Notes: generated by a model not told the origin, from the letters alone. Counted from the first letter of the stretch, positions 33,112 to 40,951 are shown. The stretch: 64,000 nt of DNA from Streptomyces sp. NRRL F-6492 (GCF_001280125.1 NZ_LGEG01000114.1:1-64000), one strand, 5' to 3'. Translations and numbers: made by a program.

Positions 33112-33663
33112 ATGGAGACCGCCACGTCCCAGGAGACCGGCCGGATCAGCTATCGCGAAGCGGTCCTGGAGGACGTCCCCGTCCTCGTCCCGCTCGTGGA
33201 GTCGGCCTACCGGGGCGACGCCAGCCGGGCGGGCTGGACCACGGAGGCGGACATCCTCCAGGGGCAGCGCACCGACCCCGAGGGCGTGGCCGCCGTCATC
33301 ACCGCCCCCGGCAGCCGGCTCCTGGTCGTCGAGCGGGACGGCGAGGCCGTCGCCTGCTGCCAGCTGGAGCACCGCGGCGAGGCCGCCTACTTCGGCATGT
33401 TCGCCGTCCGCCCCGAGCTCCAGGGCGCGGGTCTGGGCAAGCGGATCATCGCCGAGGCCGAGCGCCGGGTGCGCGAGCTGTGGGACGTGCGCGAGATGCA
33501 CATGACGGTGATCTCCGTACGCGAGGAGCTCGTCGCCTGGTACGAGCGGCGCGGCTACCGGCGGACGGGCCGGACGACGCCGTTCCCCTACGGCGACGAG
33601 CGCTTCGGCCTGCCCCAGCGCGACGACCTGGAGTTCGAGCTGCTGGTCAAGCCGCTGGTGTGA
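33112..33663 (+). CDS. GNAT-family N-acetyltransferase
   Basis: The 183-aa acetyltransferase has the acetyl-CoA-binding motif A (FGMFAVRPELQGAGLGKRIIAEAERR, with Q-x-x-G-x-G) near residues 100-125, and the C-terminal GNAT signature LVAWYERRGYRRTGRTTPFPYG. It probably acetylates an amine of a small metabolite or protein. The ATG is set by GGGGAG (33098-33103). It is monocistronic. Confidence 0.9.
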   Translation: METATSQETGRISYREAVLEDVPVLVPLVESAYRGDASRAGWTTEADILQGQRTDPEGVAAVITAPGSRLLVVERDGEAVACCQLEHRGEAAYFGMFAVRPELQGAGLGKRIIAEAERRVRELWDVREMHMTVISVREELVAWYERRGYRRTGRTTPFPYGDERFGLPQRDDLEFELLVKPLV

Positions 33664-33687
33664 ACCCGGGACCCCGGACCCCGGATC

Positions 33688-33781
33688 CCGGATCCCGGGA
33701 TCCGGCCGGACTCGAACGGCCCTGAAGGGCGGAAGCGTGGCCTCACCCCTGACCGACAGGAAAAACTTCTGTCGCCAGGGG
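33688..33781 (+). terminator. Palindrome and hairpin between GNAT and DUF6421 genes
   Basis: An 18-bp perfect palindrome CCGGATCCCGGGATCCGG (33688-33705), part of a 7-bp (A-Y-CCCGG) repeat run, lies 25 nt after the GNAT stop. Further on, CCCCT/AGGGG and GACAG/CTGTC (33746-33781) form a hairpin with a small internal loop. Either could terminate the GNAT transcript. Confidence 0.45.
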
Positions 33782-33811
33782 GGTCTCGCAGGAGATTTTC
33801 TCTTGCTCCCC

Positions 33812-33840
33812 TTGTGGGAAGGAAGCACGGTGGTTACGGT
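33812..33840 (+). promoter_or_regulatory. Promoter of the DUF6421-SDR-threonine aldolase operon
   Basis: TTGTGG (33812-33817) and TACGGT (33835-33840) are spaced 17 nt and lie 36 nt before the ATG, which also has a strong GGAGGAAGAGG ribosome binding site. Confidence 0.6.
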
Positions 33841-33875
33841 GTCTTGACGCGAGGTTCTCCTGTGGAGGAAGAGGC

Positions 33876-35282
33876 ATGACGGAAATTCTTGTGCAGGACG
33901 TGACCGGTGAGGCGATATCCACCGACGCCCGAGTGATCGACCACCCGGCCTGGCCCGAGCTCAAGAACGCCGTGGAGGAGATCCGCGCCTGGCAGCGCGC
34001 GGACGGGTCCGTCGACTTCGAGGCCGAGGGCGCCCCCGCCCGCTCCCTCGTCGAGCTGGCCCTCGACCGGATCGTCGCCGCGGTCGAGCAGCTCTCCCCG
34101 CTCCTCCCGCACGACGCCGCCTACCACCGCGCCCTCGTCTCCGACCTGCGCAAGTGGGCCGAGAGCGGCTTCGCGGTGCCGGACTTCCTGGACGCGCTGC
34201 TCGCCTTCCAGCCGGCCGCCGACCGCGCCGACGGGCTCCAGCACCTCGTGCTCTTCCCGATGTACACGCAGAACGGCAACCCGGACCGCAACCTCGAAGC
34301 CGTCGTGCTCCGCATGGTGTGGCCCGAGTGGCTCGCCGACCTGGAGCGCACCCGCTACGACAACCCGCTCTTCTGCGGCATCACCTTCGAGGACTTCACC
34401 GCCGGGTACGACACCAACTCGGCCGTCCTCTTCCCGGAGACCATCGCCGTCCGCGAGGCCCCCGAGCGCTTCACCTGGGGCGGCATCTTCTGCGACCGCG
34501 AGGCCGCCCGCTTCCGCAAGGTCACCGAGGCCGCCGTCGACACCCTGGGCATCGAGCTGCCCGCCGACGTCGCCGCGATGATCGACGACCAGGAGCGCTG
34601 CGAGAAGGCCTTCGTGCTCTGGGACATGGTCCACGACCGCACCCACAGCCACGGCGACCTGCCCTTCGACCCCTTCATGATCAAGCAGCGCCAGCCCTTC
34701 TGGATGTACGGCCTGGAGGAGCTCCGCTGCGACCTCACCGCCTTCAAGGAGGCCGTGAAGCTGGAGGCCGAGGGCAACGGGCACGGCCGTGACGTGCAGT
34801 ACGCCGTCCTCTTCGACCGCATGTTCCGCTTCCCGCTCTCCGGCGACCGGAACCGCAACTACGACGGCCTCGGCGGCCAGCTCCTCTTCGCGTACCTCCA
34901 CAAGCACGACGTGGTGCGCTGGACGGACAACACGCTCAAGATCGACTGGCAGCGGGCCCCCCAGGTCACCAACCAGCTCTGCGCCGAGATCGAGAAGCTC
35001 TACCGCGACGGCATCGACCGCCCCAAGATCGTCCACTGGTTCAAGGCGTACGAGCTGGTCTCCACCTACCTCGCCCCGCACCCGGGCTCGAAGTGGGCCA
35101 AGGGTCCCGACGCCCTCGACCTGTCCCTGCCGCCGCGCAAGCTCGTCGACGACGTGCTTCCGGACGAGTTTCCGCTCAGCATGTTCTTCGAGGCCCTCGC
35201 CAAGAAGCTGAAGGGCGTGATCGCCGACACCAAGGGGATCACCGCCGCCGGCGCCCCGCGCACCGAGCGGGCCGCCGCGTGA
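33876..35282 (+). CDS. DUF6421 family protein
   Basis: The 468-aa soluble protein is rich in conserved-looking aromatic and charged stretches (LVLFPMYTQNGNPDRNLEAVVLRMVWP, FVLWDMVHDRTHSHGDLPFDPFMIKQRQPFWMYGLEELRCDLTAFKEAV). The HDRTHSHGD segment and nearby Glu residues resemble a metal site, which is inference. The family has no assigned activity that I know. It is the first gene of an apparent operon: its stop overlaps a GTG of the next frame, with the SDR and threonine aldolase genes following tightly. It likely works with them on a hydroxy-amino acid or aldehyde substrate. Confidence 0.82.
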   Translation: MTEILVQDVTGEAISTDARVIDHPAWPELKNAVEEIRAWQRADGSVDFEAEGAPARSLVELALDRIVAAVEQLSPLLPHDAAYHRALVSDLRKWAESGFAVPDFLDALLAFQPAADRADGLQHLVLFPMYTQNGNPDRNLEAVVLRMVWPEWLADLERTRYDNPLFCGITFEDFTAGYDTNSAVLFPETIAVREAPERFTWGGIFCDREAARFRKVTEAAVDTLGIELPADVAAMIDDQERCEKAFVLWDMVHDRTHSHGDLPFDPFMIKQRQPFWMYGLEELRCDLTAFKEAVKLEAEGNGHGRDVQYAVLFDRMFRFPLSGDRNRNYDGLGGQLLFAYLHKHDVVRWTDNTLKIDWQRAPQVTNQLCAEIEKLYRDGIDRPKIVHWFKAYELVSTYLAPHPGSKWAKGPDALDLSLPPRKLVDDVLPDEFPLSMFFEALAKKLKGVIADTKGITAAGAPRTERAAA

Positions 35283-35335
35283 GCGCTCCTGCCGAGTACA
35301 CGGGGAACGCCGAGCGCACGGAGGAGACGGTGCCC

Positions 35336-36097
35336 ATGAACGCCGAAGGAAACGGCGGGCCGCTCGACGGCGCCGTCATCGCGGTCGCCGGAGCGGCCGG
35401 CCCCGCGGGCCGCGCCACGCTGCTGCGGCTCGCCGAGGCGGGCGCGACCGTCGTCGCGTCCGACGCGGACCCGGCCCGCCTCGCGGAGGCCGTCGACGCC
35501 GCCCGCTACGCGCACGGCGGCGCCACGGTGGTCGGCGACACCGTCGACCTGCTCGACCCGGCCGCCACCCGCGACTGGGCCGCGAAGACCGAGGGCGAGT
35601 TCGGCCGCATCGACGGCCTGGTCCACCTCGTCGGCGGCTGGCGCGGCAGCCCCTCCTTCACGGAGACCGAGCTCAAGGACTGGGACTTCCTGGAGAAGCT
35701 CCTGATCCGTACGGTCCAGCACACCTCGCTCGCCTTCCACGACCCGCTGCTCCGCGCGGGCGGCCGCGGCCGCTACGCCCTGATCAGCCAGGTCGGCGCC
35801 CACAAGCCGGTCGCGGGCAACGCCGCGTACAACGCGGGCAAGGCCGCGGCCGAGGCCTGGACCCTCGCCATGGCCGACTCCTTCCGCAAGCTGGGGGGCG
35901 ACGACGGCCCGCAGGCGGCGGCTGCGATCCTGGTGATCAAGGCATTGGTGCACGAGGCCATGCGCGCCGAACGCCCCAACGCGAAGTTCGCGGGCTTCAC
36001 CGACGTCGACGACCTGGCCGCAGAGATCGCCGGCCTGTGGGACAAGCCCGCCCAGGAAGTGAATGGACAGCGTCTGTGGCTGACCCCCAAGCCGTGA
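35336..36097 (+). CDS. SDR-family oxidoreductase
   Basis: The 253-aa short-chain dehydrogenase has the nucleotide-binding GAAGPAGRAT loop (about 17-26), the conserved Asp ending strand 2 (VASDAD), LVHLVGGW in place of NNAG, and a catalytic Ser plus Tyr-x-x-x-Lys (YALISQVGAHKPVAGNAAYNAGKAAAEAW). The ATG at 35336 is chosen for GGAGGAG 9 nt upstream; a GTG at 35279 overlapping the DUF6421 stop is the alternative. The next gene starts 22 nt before its stop, so coupling is likely. Confidence 0.88.
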   Translation: MNAEGNGGPLDGAVIAVAGAAGPAGRATLLRLAEAGATVVASDADPARLAEAVDAARYAHGGATVVGDTVDLLDPAATRDWAAKTEGEFGRIDGLVHLVGGWRGSPSFTETELKDWDFLEKLLIRTVQHTSLAFHDPLLRAGGRGRYALISQVGAHKPVAGNAAYNAGKAAAEAWTLAMADSFRKLGGDDGPQAAAAILVIKALVHEAMRAERPNAKFAGFTDVDDLAAEIAGLWDKPAQEVNGQRLWLTPKP

Positions 36098-37173
36098 CCG
36101 CGGCCCTCGGCCCCAGGACCGACGCACGTCGTCACCACGACCCGTCGGTCCGGGGCTTCGCCAGCGACAACTACGCCGGCGCCCACCCCGAGGTCCTCGC
36201 GGCCCTCGCCCTCGCCAACGACGGCCACCAGGTGGCCTACGGCGAGGACCAGTACACCGATCACCTCCAGCGGATCGTCCACAGCCACTTCGGGCCGAGC
36301 GCCGAGGCCTTCCCGGTCTTCAACGGGACCGGGGCCAACGTGACCGCCCTGCAGGCGCTCACCGACCGCTGGGGCGCCGTCATCTGCGCCGAGTCCGCCC
36401 ACATCAACGTGGACGAGGGCGGCGCGCCGGAGCGGATGGGCGGCCTCAAGCTGCTCACCGTGCCGACCCCGGACGGCAAGCTCACCCCCGAGCTGATCGA
36501 CCGGCAGGCCTGGGGCTGGGAGGACGAGCACCGGGCCATGCCCCAGGTCGTCTCGATCACCCAGAACACCGAGCTGGGCACCGTCTACACGGTGGACGAG
36601 ATCCGCGCGATCACCGAGCACGCCCACTCCAAGGGCATGAAGGTGCACCTCGACGGGGCCCGGATAGCCAACGCCGCCGCCTCGCTCGACGTGCCCATGC
36701 GCGCGTTCACCAACGCGGTGGGCGTGGACGTGCTCTCGTACGGCGGGACCAAGAACGGGATGGTCTTCGGCGAAGCCGTGATCGTGCTGAACCCCGACGC
36801 GGTCAGCCACATGAAGCACCTGCGCAAGCTGTCCATGCAGCTCGCGTCGAAGATGCGGTTCGTGTCGGTGCAGCTGGAGGCCCTGCTCGCGAAGGACCTC
36901 TGGCTGCGCAACGCCCGCCACGCCAACGCGATGGCCCAGCGCCTCGCGGCCGGGGTGCGCGCCCTCGACGGGGTGGAGATCCTCTACCCGGTCCAGGCCA
37001 ACGCGGTCTTCGCCCGCCTCCCGCACGAGGTGAGCCGCCGGCTCCAGGAGCGCTTCCGCTTCTACTTCTGGGACGAGATCGCCGGGGACGTGCGCTGGAT
37101 GTGCGCCTTCGACACCACCGAGGACGACGTGGACGCCTTCCTCCAGGCCCTGAAGGAAGAACTGGCCCGCTAG
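36076..37173 (+). CDS. Low-specificity L-threonine aldolase (PLP-dependent)
   Basis: The 365-aa fold-type I PLP enzyme has the cofactor lysine K226 in LSYGGTKNGMVFGEAV, substrate/PLP contacts FASDNYAGAHPEVLAAL near the N-terminus, and VHLDGARIANA (Asp for pyridine N). It cleaves L-threonine or other beta-hydroxy-alpha-amino acids into glycine and an aldehyde. The GTG at 36076 lies inside the SDR gene, giving a 22-nt overlap, and matches the family N-terminus better than an upstream ATG. It is the third gene of the DUF6421 operon, so the SDR may oxidise or reduce the aldehyde or hydroxy acid. Confidence 0.9.
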   Translation: MADPQAVTAALGPRTDARRHHDPSVRGFASDNYAGAHPEVLAALALANDGHQVAYGEDQYTDHLQRIVHSHFGPSAEAFPVFNGTGANVTALQALTDRWGAVICAESAHINVDEGGAPERMGGLKLLTVPTPDGKLTPELIDRQAWGWEDEHRAMPQVVSITQNTELGTVYTVDEIRAITEHAHSKGMKVHLDGARIANAAASLDVPMRAFTNAVGVDVLSYGGTKNGMVFGEAVIVLNPDAVSHMKHLRKLSMQLASKMRFVSVQLEALLAKDLWLRNARHANAMAQRLAAGVRALDGVEILYPVQANAVFARLPHEVSRRLQERFRFYFWDEIAGDVRWMCAFDTTEDDVDAFLQALKEELAR

Positions 37174-37192
37174 CCCGGATTGAATGAATATG

Positions 37193-37227
37193 CGGCCGGA
37201 CGGAAAGTCATTGACTCCGTCCGGCCG
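37193..37227 (+). terminator. Terminator hairpin after threonine aldolase gene
   Basis: CGGCCGGACGGA and TCCGTCCGGCCG form a perfect 12-bp stem with an 11-nt loop, 20 nt after the stop codon. Its loop and 3' arm overlap the -35 of the next gene. Confidence 0.75.
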
Positions 37228-37239
37228 TCTTCATAGGGT
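37211..37239 (+). promoter_or_regulatory. Leaderless promoter of the transglutaminase-like gene
   Basis: TTGACT (37211-37216) and TAGGGT (37234-37239) are spaced 17 nt, and the ATG at 37248 follows the -10 by 8 nt, so transcription should begin at or next to the start codon. Confidence 0.65.
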
Positions 37240-37247
37240 CGTCCCGC

Positions 37248-37865
37248 ATGGAACTCATCCAGCAGGACCCGGACGTCGACGCCTACCTCGCCGCGGGCGA
37301 AGCCGTCGACCACGAGCACCCGCGCGTACGGGAGGTGGCGGACCGTCTCTCCGCCGAGCACCCCGACGCATACTCATACGCCGAAGCCGCCTTCGCGTAC
37401 GTACGGGACGCCGTCCCGCACTCCATGGACTCCGGCGACCCCCGCGTCACCTGGCGCGCCTCCGACGTCCTGGCGCTGCGCACCGGCGTCTGCTACGCCA
37501 AGACCGTCGCGTACGCGGCGCTGCTGCGGGCCCGGGGCATCCCGGCCGCCCTCTGCTACCAGCGGCTCACCGACGACGACGGGTCGCACCCCGTGGTGCA
37601 CGGCCTCACCGCCGTCCTGCTGCCGGGGGAGCGGGCCTGGGCCCGCCAGGACCCGAGGGGCAACGTGCCGGGCGTCGACACCCGCTTCTCCCTCGGGGAG
37701 GAGAGCCTCGCCCGGACCGTGCGGCCGGAGCTCGGCGAGGTGGACTACCCGCTGCTCCACGCCGAGCCCCACCCGGTCGTCCTGGCGGCCCTGAGGGCCG
37801 CGCCCGACCGGCCGCACCTGGACCGGACCCTTCCCGCCGGACTCGAACCGGTCAGGCTTCCTTGA
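37248..37865 (+). CDS. Transglutaminase-like (papain-fold) protein
   Basis: The 205-aa protein has a Cys-His-Asp triad in a transglutaminase-like core: Cys82 (TGVCYAKTVAYAALLRARG), His118 (HPVVHGLTAV) and Asp135 (RQDPRGN). Bacterial members usually act as peptidases or amidases rather than cross-linkers. No signal peptide is visible, so it is cytosolic. Its leaderless promoter overlaps the upstream terminator, and its end overlaps the convergent plsC-like gene by 14 bp. Confidence 0.87.
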   Translation: MELIQQDPDVDAYLAAGEAVDHEHPRVREVADRLSAEHPDAYSYAEAAFAYVRDAVPHSMDSGDPRVTWRASDVLALRTGVCYAKTVAYAALLRARGIPAALCYQRLTDDDGSHPVVHGLTAVLLPGERAWARQDPRGNVPGVDTRFSLGEESLARTVRPELGEVDYPLLHAEPHPVVLAALRAAPDRPHLDRTLPAGLEPVRLP

Positions 37866-38571
37866 CCTGGGCCGGCGTCGGAGCCGTACCGCCGAGGTGC
37901 GCGGGCACCCACCAGGTGTCGCCCGCGTCCCGGGGGCGGACCGGGTAGGCGCGCTGCGCGGCCTCCAGGAGTTCCTGCACGCGCTCGCGCAGCCGCCGGG
38001 TGATGGCGCCCGCGTACTGGTCGGCGGGGGCCTCCACGGCCTCGCCGACGCGGATCGTCACCGGGATGTGGCTCCGCTTGAAGTTCCGCGGCCGGCCCTT
38101 CGTCCAGACCCGCTGGGTGCCCCACAGCGCCATCGGGATCAGCGGGACGCCCGCCTCCTGCGCGAGGCGCGCCGCGCCCGTCTTGAAGCCCTTCAGCGTG
38201 AAGGACTGGGAGATGGTCGCCTCGGGGAAGACGCCGATGATCTCGCCGGCCCGCAGCGACTCCAGGGCGTGCTTGTAGGCGTGCTCGCCCTGGGAGCGGT
38301 CCACCGGGATGTGCTTCATGCCGCGCATGAGCGGCCCGGAGACCTTGTGCCGGAAGACCGAGTCCTTCGCCATGAAGCGCACCAGGCGCTTCTGCGGCAG
38401 CGCGGCGAGGCCGGTGAAGATGAAGTCCAGGTAGCTGATGTGGTTGCTGACCAGGACGGCTCCGCCGGTCCGCGGGATGTGCTCCGAACCCTGCGTGTCG
38501 ATCTTCAGGTCCAGCGCCTTGAACATGGTCAGAGCGGCGCCGACGACCGGCCGATAGACGAGTTCTGCCAT
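37852..38571 (-). CDS. 1-acyl-sn-glycerol-3-phosphate acyltransferase (PlsC-like)
   Basis: The 239-aa membrane-associated acyltransferase has HX4D (His44-Asp49 in SNHISYLD), a glycerophosphate-binding RFMAKDSVF region, FPEATIS (the PEGT-like block III) and IPMALWGTQRVW (block IV). It transfers acyl chains to lysophosphatidic acid in phospholipid synthesis, although Streptomyces encode several paralogues. The ATG at 38571 has a GAGAGGA-like site upstream and gives a typical N-terminus; a longer reading from 38667 is unsupported. Confidence 0.9.
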   Translation of the reverse strand: MAELVYRPVVGAALTMFKALDLKIDTQGSEHIPRTGGAVLVSNHISYLDFIFTGLAALPQKRLVRFMAKDSVFRHKVSGPLMRGMKHIPVDRSQGEHAYKHALESLRAGEIIGVFPEATISQSFTLKGFKTGAARLAQEAGVPLIPMALWGTQRVWTKGRPRNFKRSHIPVTIRVGEAVEAPADQYAGAITRRLRERVQELLEAAQRAYPVRPRDAGDTWWVPAHLGGTAPTPAQVKEA

Positions 38572-38816
38572 CGGAGAGGAACCCCTTCTTCCTGCTTGTC
38601 CGGGGAGGGTTCTCCCGGCGAAGTTACGCGGCCGTAGGTTTTCGGCTTTGGGCAGATCGTGCCCCATGAGGGACGCTGTGACCAGCCTGAGCGCCGTCGT
38701 GGGGGGAGATTCTCGTCACTAGGGATGGCCGGAACGGGAATCGAATACCCGCCCCGCGGCGCTGTATCCCGCGACACGCGGAAACAGGTGCGCGGGCGGA
38801 GGGAAGCGGGAGAGCG

Positions 38817-39128
38817 ATGGACGAGGTCCTGGGGCCGGAGGCGCTCGGCGCCGAACTGGGGGAGCGGGCCACCCTGGTCCAGTTCTCGACCGCCTTCTGC
38901 CAGCCCTGCCGGGCCACCCGCCGCACCCTCGCCGAGGTGGCCGCGATGGTGCCCGGCGTGGGCCACGTCGAGATCGACGCCGAGGAACGGCTCGACCTGG
39001 TGCGCGCGCTCGGCGTCGTCCGCACCCCCACCGTGCTCGTCCTCGACCGGACCGGCCGCGTCGTCCGCCGGGCCGCCGGACAGCCCCGCAGGGCGGACGT
39101 CATCGCGGCCCTGGGGCGGGCGGTCTGA
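38817..39128 (+). CDS. Thioredoxin-fold protein
   Basis: The 103-aa thioredoxin-like protein has the redox pair Cys28-Gln-Pro-Cys31 in FSTAFCQPCRATR (the classical motif is WCGPC) and the cis-proline loop RTPTVLVLD. It is cytosolic, with no signal peptide. The 245-bp gap upstream (38572-38816) shows nothing I can name apart from a pseudo-palindrome near 38734-38750. The next genes downstream are a cysteine-type leader peptide and a flavin reductase, which suggests a thiol/sulfur theme. Confidence 0.87.
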   Translation: MDEVLGPEALGAELGERATLVQFSTAFCQPCRATRRTLAEVAAMVPGVGHVEIDAEERLDLVRALGVVRTPTVLVLDRTGRVVRRAAGQPRRADVIAALGRAV

Positions 39129-39144
39129 CGCGGTGACACTTCCC

Positions 39145-39243
39145 CCGGTCCGCGCGGCGGCACATCGCCCGGTCCGCGCGGCGGCGCACCCCCCCCGGTC
39201 GCGCGACGGAACCCCGCCCGGCCCGTCCGGTCCGCGCGGTGAC
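39145..39243. repeat. Four imperfect copies of a CCGGTCCGCGCGG unit
   Basis: Copies start at 39145, 39169, 39195 and 39227, spaced 24, 26 and 32 nt, in the gap between the thioredoxin gene and the leader-peptide promoter. The spacing is not a multiple of three throughout, so it is unlikely to be coding. Confidence 0.5.
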
Positions 39244-39268
39244 GCTCCTCCCACATCCCGGTACGCAC

Positions 39269-39298
39269 TTGACTGCACCCTCCACCGATCGTCACCCT
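39269..39298 (+). promoter_or_regulatory. Promoter of the leader peptide/flavin reductase unit
   Basis: TTGACT (39269-39274) and CACCCT (39293-39298) are spaced 18 nt, and the GTG of the leader peptide begins exactly 6 nt after the -10. The transcript is therefore predicted to start on the start codon. Confidence 0.6.
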
Positions 39299-39304
39299 GG
39301 CGGA

Positions 39305-39385
39305 GTGACTCTGGAACTCCTTCTCTACGGCCGGGCCCACGTGGACCTGGCCCGCAACGCGAGCGCGCGCTGTCCGGGCGTCTGA
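39305..39385 (+). CDS. Cysteine-containing leader peptide (26 aa), probably leaderless
   Basis: GTG at 39305 opens a 26-codon frame whose product contains LLLYGRAHVDLARNASARCPGV and then stops. The R-x-H-V-D-L-x-R-x-A-S-A-x-C pattern with a Cys close to the C-terminus matches the family of actinobacterial putative leader peptides found ahead of sulfur-assimilation genes; in mycobacteria, Cys-codon leaderless ORFs act as cysteine-responsive attenuators. It ends 47 nt before the flavin reductase start. The likely mechanism is stalling at the UGC codon when cysteinyl-tRNA is scarce, altering expression of the downstream gene. Stall-dependent RNA structures are not proven here. Confidence 0.72.
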   Translation: MTLELLLYGRAHVDLARNASARCPGV

Positions 39386-39432
39386 CCCACCCCAGGACTC
39401 CTCTCATGCCGCCCTCGCAGAAGGACAATTCC

Positions 39433-39957
39433 ATGACGGTTTCGCCCGAACTCCGCACCGTTCCCACGATCGGCGCGCCCCGGCAGGCCTCTCCCGATCT
39501 GCTCCGCTCCGTCTTCCGCCGGCACGCGGCCGGCGTCGCGGTCGTCACCGCGCGGGGCGAGCGCCCCGTCGGGTTCACCGCGACCTCGCTCAACTCCGTC
39601 GCCGCCGAACCGCCGCTGGTCTCCTTCGGCGTGGGCACCGCGTCCTCCTCCTGGCCCGTGGTCTCCGAGGCCGAGTTCATCGGCGTGCACATACTCGGCG
39701 AGCACCAGCAGGAGCTGGCCGCCACCTTCGCGCGCAGCGGCGCCGACCGCTTCGGCGAGGGGACCCGCTGGAGCGTCGGCCCCGAGGGGGTGCCCGTGCT
39801 CGACGACGTCCTCGCCTGGCTGGTGTGCCGCGTCGTGGCCCGGGTGCCCGCCGGGGACCACCGGATCGTGATCGCGCAGGCGGTCGCGGGCGACCCGGAC
39901 GGAGCGGGCCGCCCGCTCCTCTACCACCACGGGCGCTTCAACGCGCTGCGCGACTGA
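39433..39957 (+). CDS. Flavin reductase family protein (FMN-binding split barrel)
   Basis: The 174-aa flavin reductase domain has LLRSVFRRHAAGVAVVTARGERPVGFTATSLNSVAAEPPLVSFGV (FMN-binding N-terminal strand-loop) and a C-terminal GRPLLYHHGRFNALRD. Such proteins supply reduced FMN to two-component monooxygenases, including those that release sulfite from sulfonates. ATG 39433 has AAGGA 7 nt upstream; ATG 39406 in the same frame is an alternative. The upstream cysteine leader peptide points to sulfur starvation as a control signal, but no partner monooxygenase is adjacent. Confidence 0.85.
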   Translation: MTVSPELRTVPTIGAPRQASPDLLRSVFRRHAAGVAVVTARGERPVGFTATSLNSVAAEPPLVSFGVGTASSSWPVVSEAEFIGVHILGEHQQELAATFARSGADRFGEGTRWSVGPEGVPVLDDVLAWLVCRVVARVPAGDHRIVIAQAVAGDPDGAGRPLLYHHGRFNALRD

Positions 39958-40003
39958 GGGTTCCCGCGCGCGCCGCTCTCCGCGCGTTGGCAAGGTCACA
40001 CGG

Positions 40004-40019
40004 CTGAGCGCTTGCTCAG
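40004..40019. promoter_or_regulatory. CTGAGC-GCTT-GCTCAG operator upstream of etfBA
   Basis: Perfect 6-bp inverted repeats flank a 4-nt centre, about 140 nt upstream of etfB. The sequence has the shape of a TetR-family operator of the kind seen at fatty-acid or acyl-CoA genes. The rest of 39958-40156 contains an AT-rich run (40044-40054) and a possible -10 TATGCT (40103-40108). Confidence 0.6.
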
Positions 40020-40156
40020 TGGTAACGAACTGGGTGTACTGGCGAGTAATATTTTGGACGGGGCGTCCGGCGCCCCGACCGGAAACCCGCCCTTCAGGCG
40101 CCTATGCTGCGAGCAACAAGGCAGCCCAGTTATGACGATGCAGTAGGAGAGCCGGC

Positions 40157-40951
40157 GTGAGCTTGAGGATCGTTGTCTGTGTGAAGTACGTGCCCGACGC
40201 CACCGGCGACCGGCACTTCGCCGATGACCTGACGGTGGACCGCGACGACGTCGACGGCCTGCTGTCGGAGCTCGACGAGTACGCGGTCGAGCAGGCCCTG
40301 CAGATCGCGGAAGAGGCCGACGACGCCGAGGTCACCGTGCTCACGGTCGGCCCCGAGGACGCCAAGGACGCGCTGCGCAAGGCGCTGTCGATGGGCGCCG
40401 ACAAGGCCGTCCACGTCGAGGACGACGACCTGCACGGCTCCGACGTCATGGGCACCTCGCTGGTGCTGGCCAAGGCGATCGAGAAGACCGGCTACGACGT
40501 GGTCATCGCCGGCATGGCCTCCACCGACGGCGTCATGGGCGTGCTGCCCGCGATCCTGGCCGAGCGCCTGGGCGTCCCGCAGGTCACGCTGCTCTCCGAG
40601 GTCAAGATCGAGGGTGGCCCCAACGGTAAGGTGACCGGCCGCCGCGACGGCGACGCCGCCTCCGAGCAGCTGGAGGCCTCCCTGCCGGCCGTCGTCTCCG
40701 TGACGGACCAGTCGGGCGAGGCGCGCTACCCGTCCTTCAAGGGCATCATGGCCGCCAAGAAGAAGCCGGTGGAGTCCCTGGACCTCTCCGACCTCGACCT
40801 GGAGGCCGAGGAAGTCGGTCTGGAGGGCGCGTGGACCGCGGTCGACTCCGCCACCGAGCGTCCGGCCCGCACGGCCGGCACGATCGTCAAGGACGAGGGC
40901 GAGGGCGGCAAGCAGCTCGCCGAGTTCCTCGCGAGCCAGAAGTTCATCTAA
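40157..40951 (+). CDS. etfB: Electron transfer flavoprotein, beta subunit
   Basis: The 264-aa subunit has the ETF beta opening SLRIVVCVKYVPDATGDR, the adenosine-phosphate (AMP) binding region VLTVGPEDAKDALRKALSMGADKAVHVED, and the recognition segment YPSFKGIMAAKKKPVE. It binds AMP and pairs with EtfA to carry electrons from acyl-CoA dehydrogenases to the respiratory chain. The GTG is set by AGGAG (40145-40149). It is 89 bp upstream of etfA and probably co-transcribed. A TetR-type palindrome upstream suggests control by fatty-acid status. Confidence 0.95.
   Translation: MSLRIVVCVKYVPDATGDRHFADDLTVDRDDVDGLLSELDEYAVEQALQIAEEADDAEVTVLTVGPEDAKDALRKALSMGADKAVHVEDDDLHGSDVMGTSLVLAKAIEKTGYDVVIAGMASTDGVMGVLPAILAERLGVPQVTLLSEVKIEGGPNGKVTGRRDGDAASEQLEASLPAVVSVTDQSGEARYPSFKGIMAAKKKPVESLDLSDLDLEAEEVGLEGAWTAVDSATERPARTAGTIVKDEGEGGKQLAEFLASQKFI

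Noticed and set aside
38724..38760. Possible tRNA from a TTCGATTCC-like element on the minus strand
   Set aside because: The T-arm does not pair correctly and no matching acceptor 5' half, D-arm or anticodon arm is found upstream.
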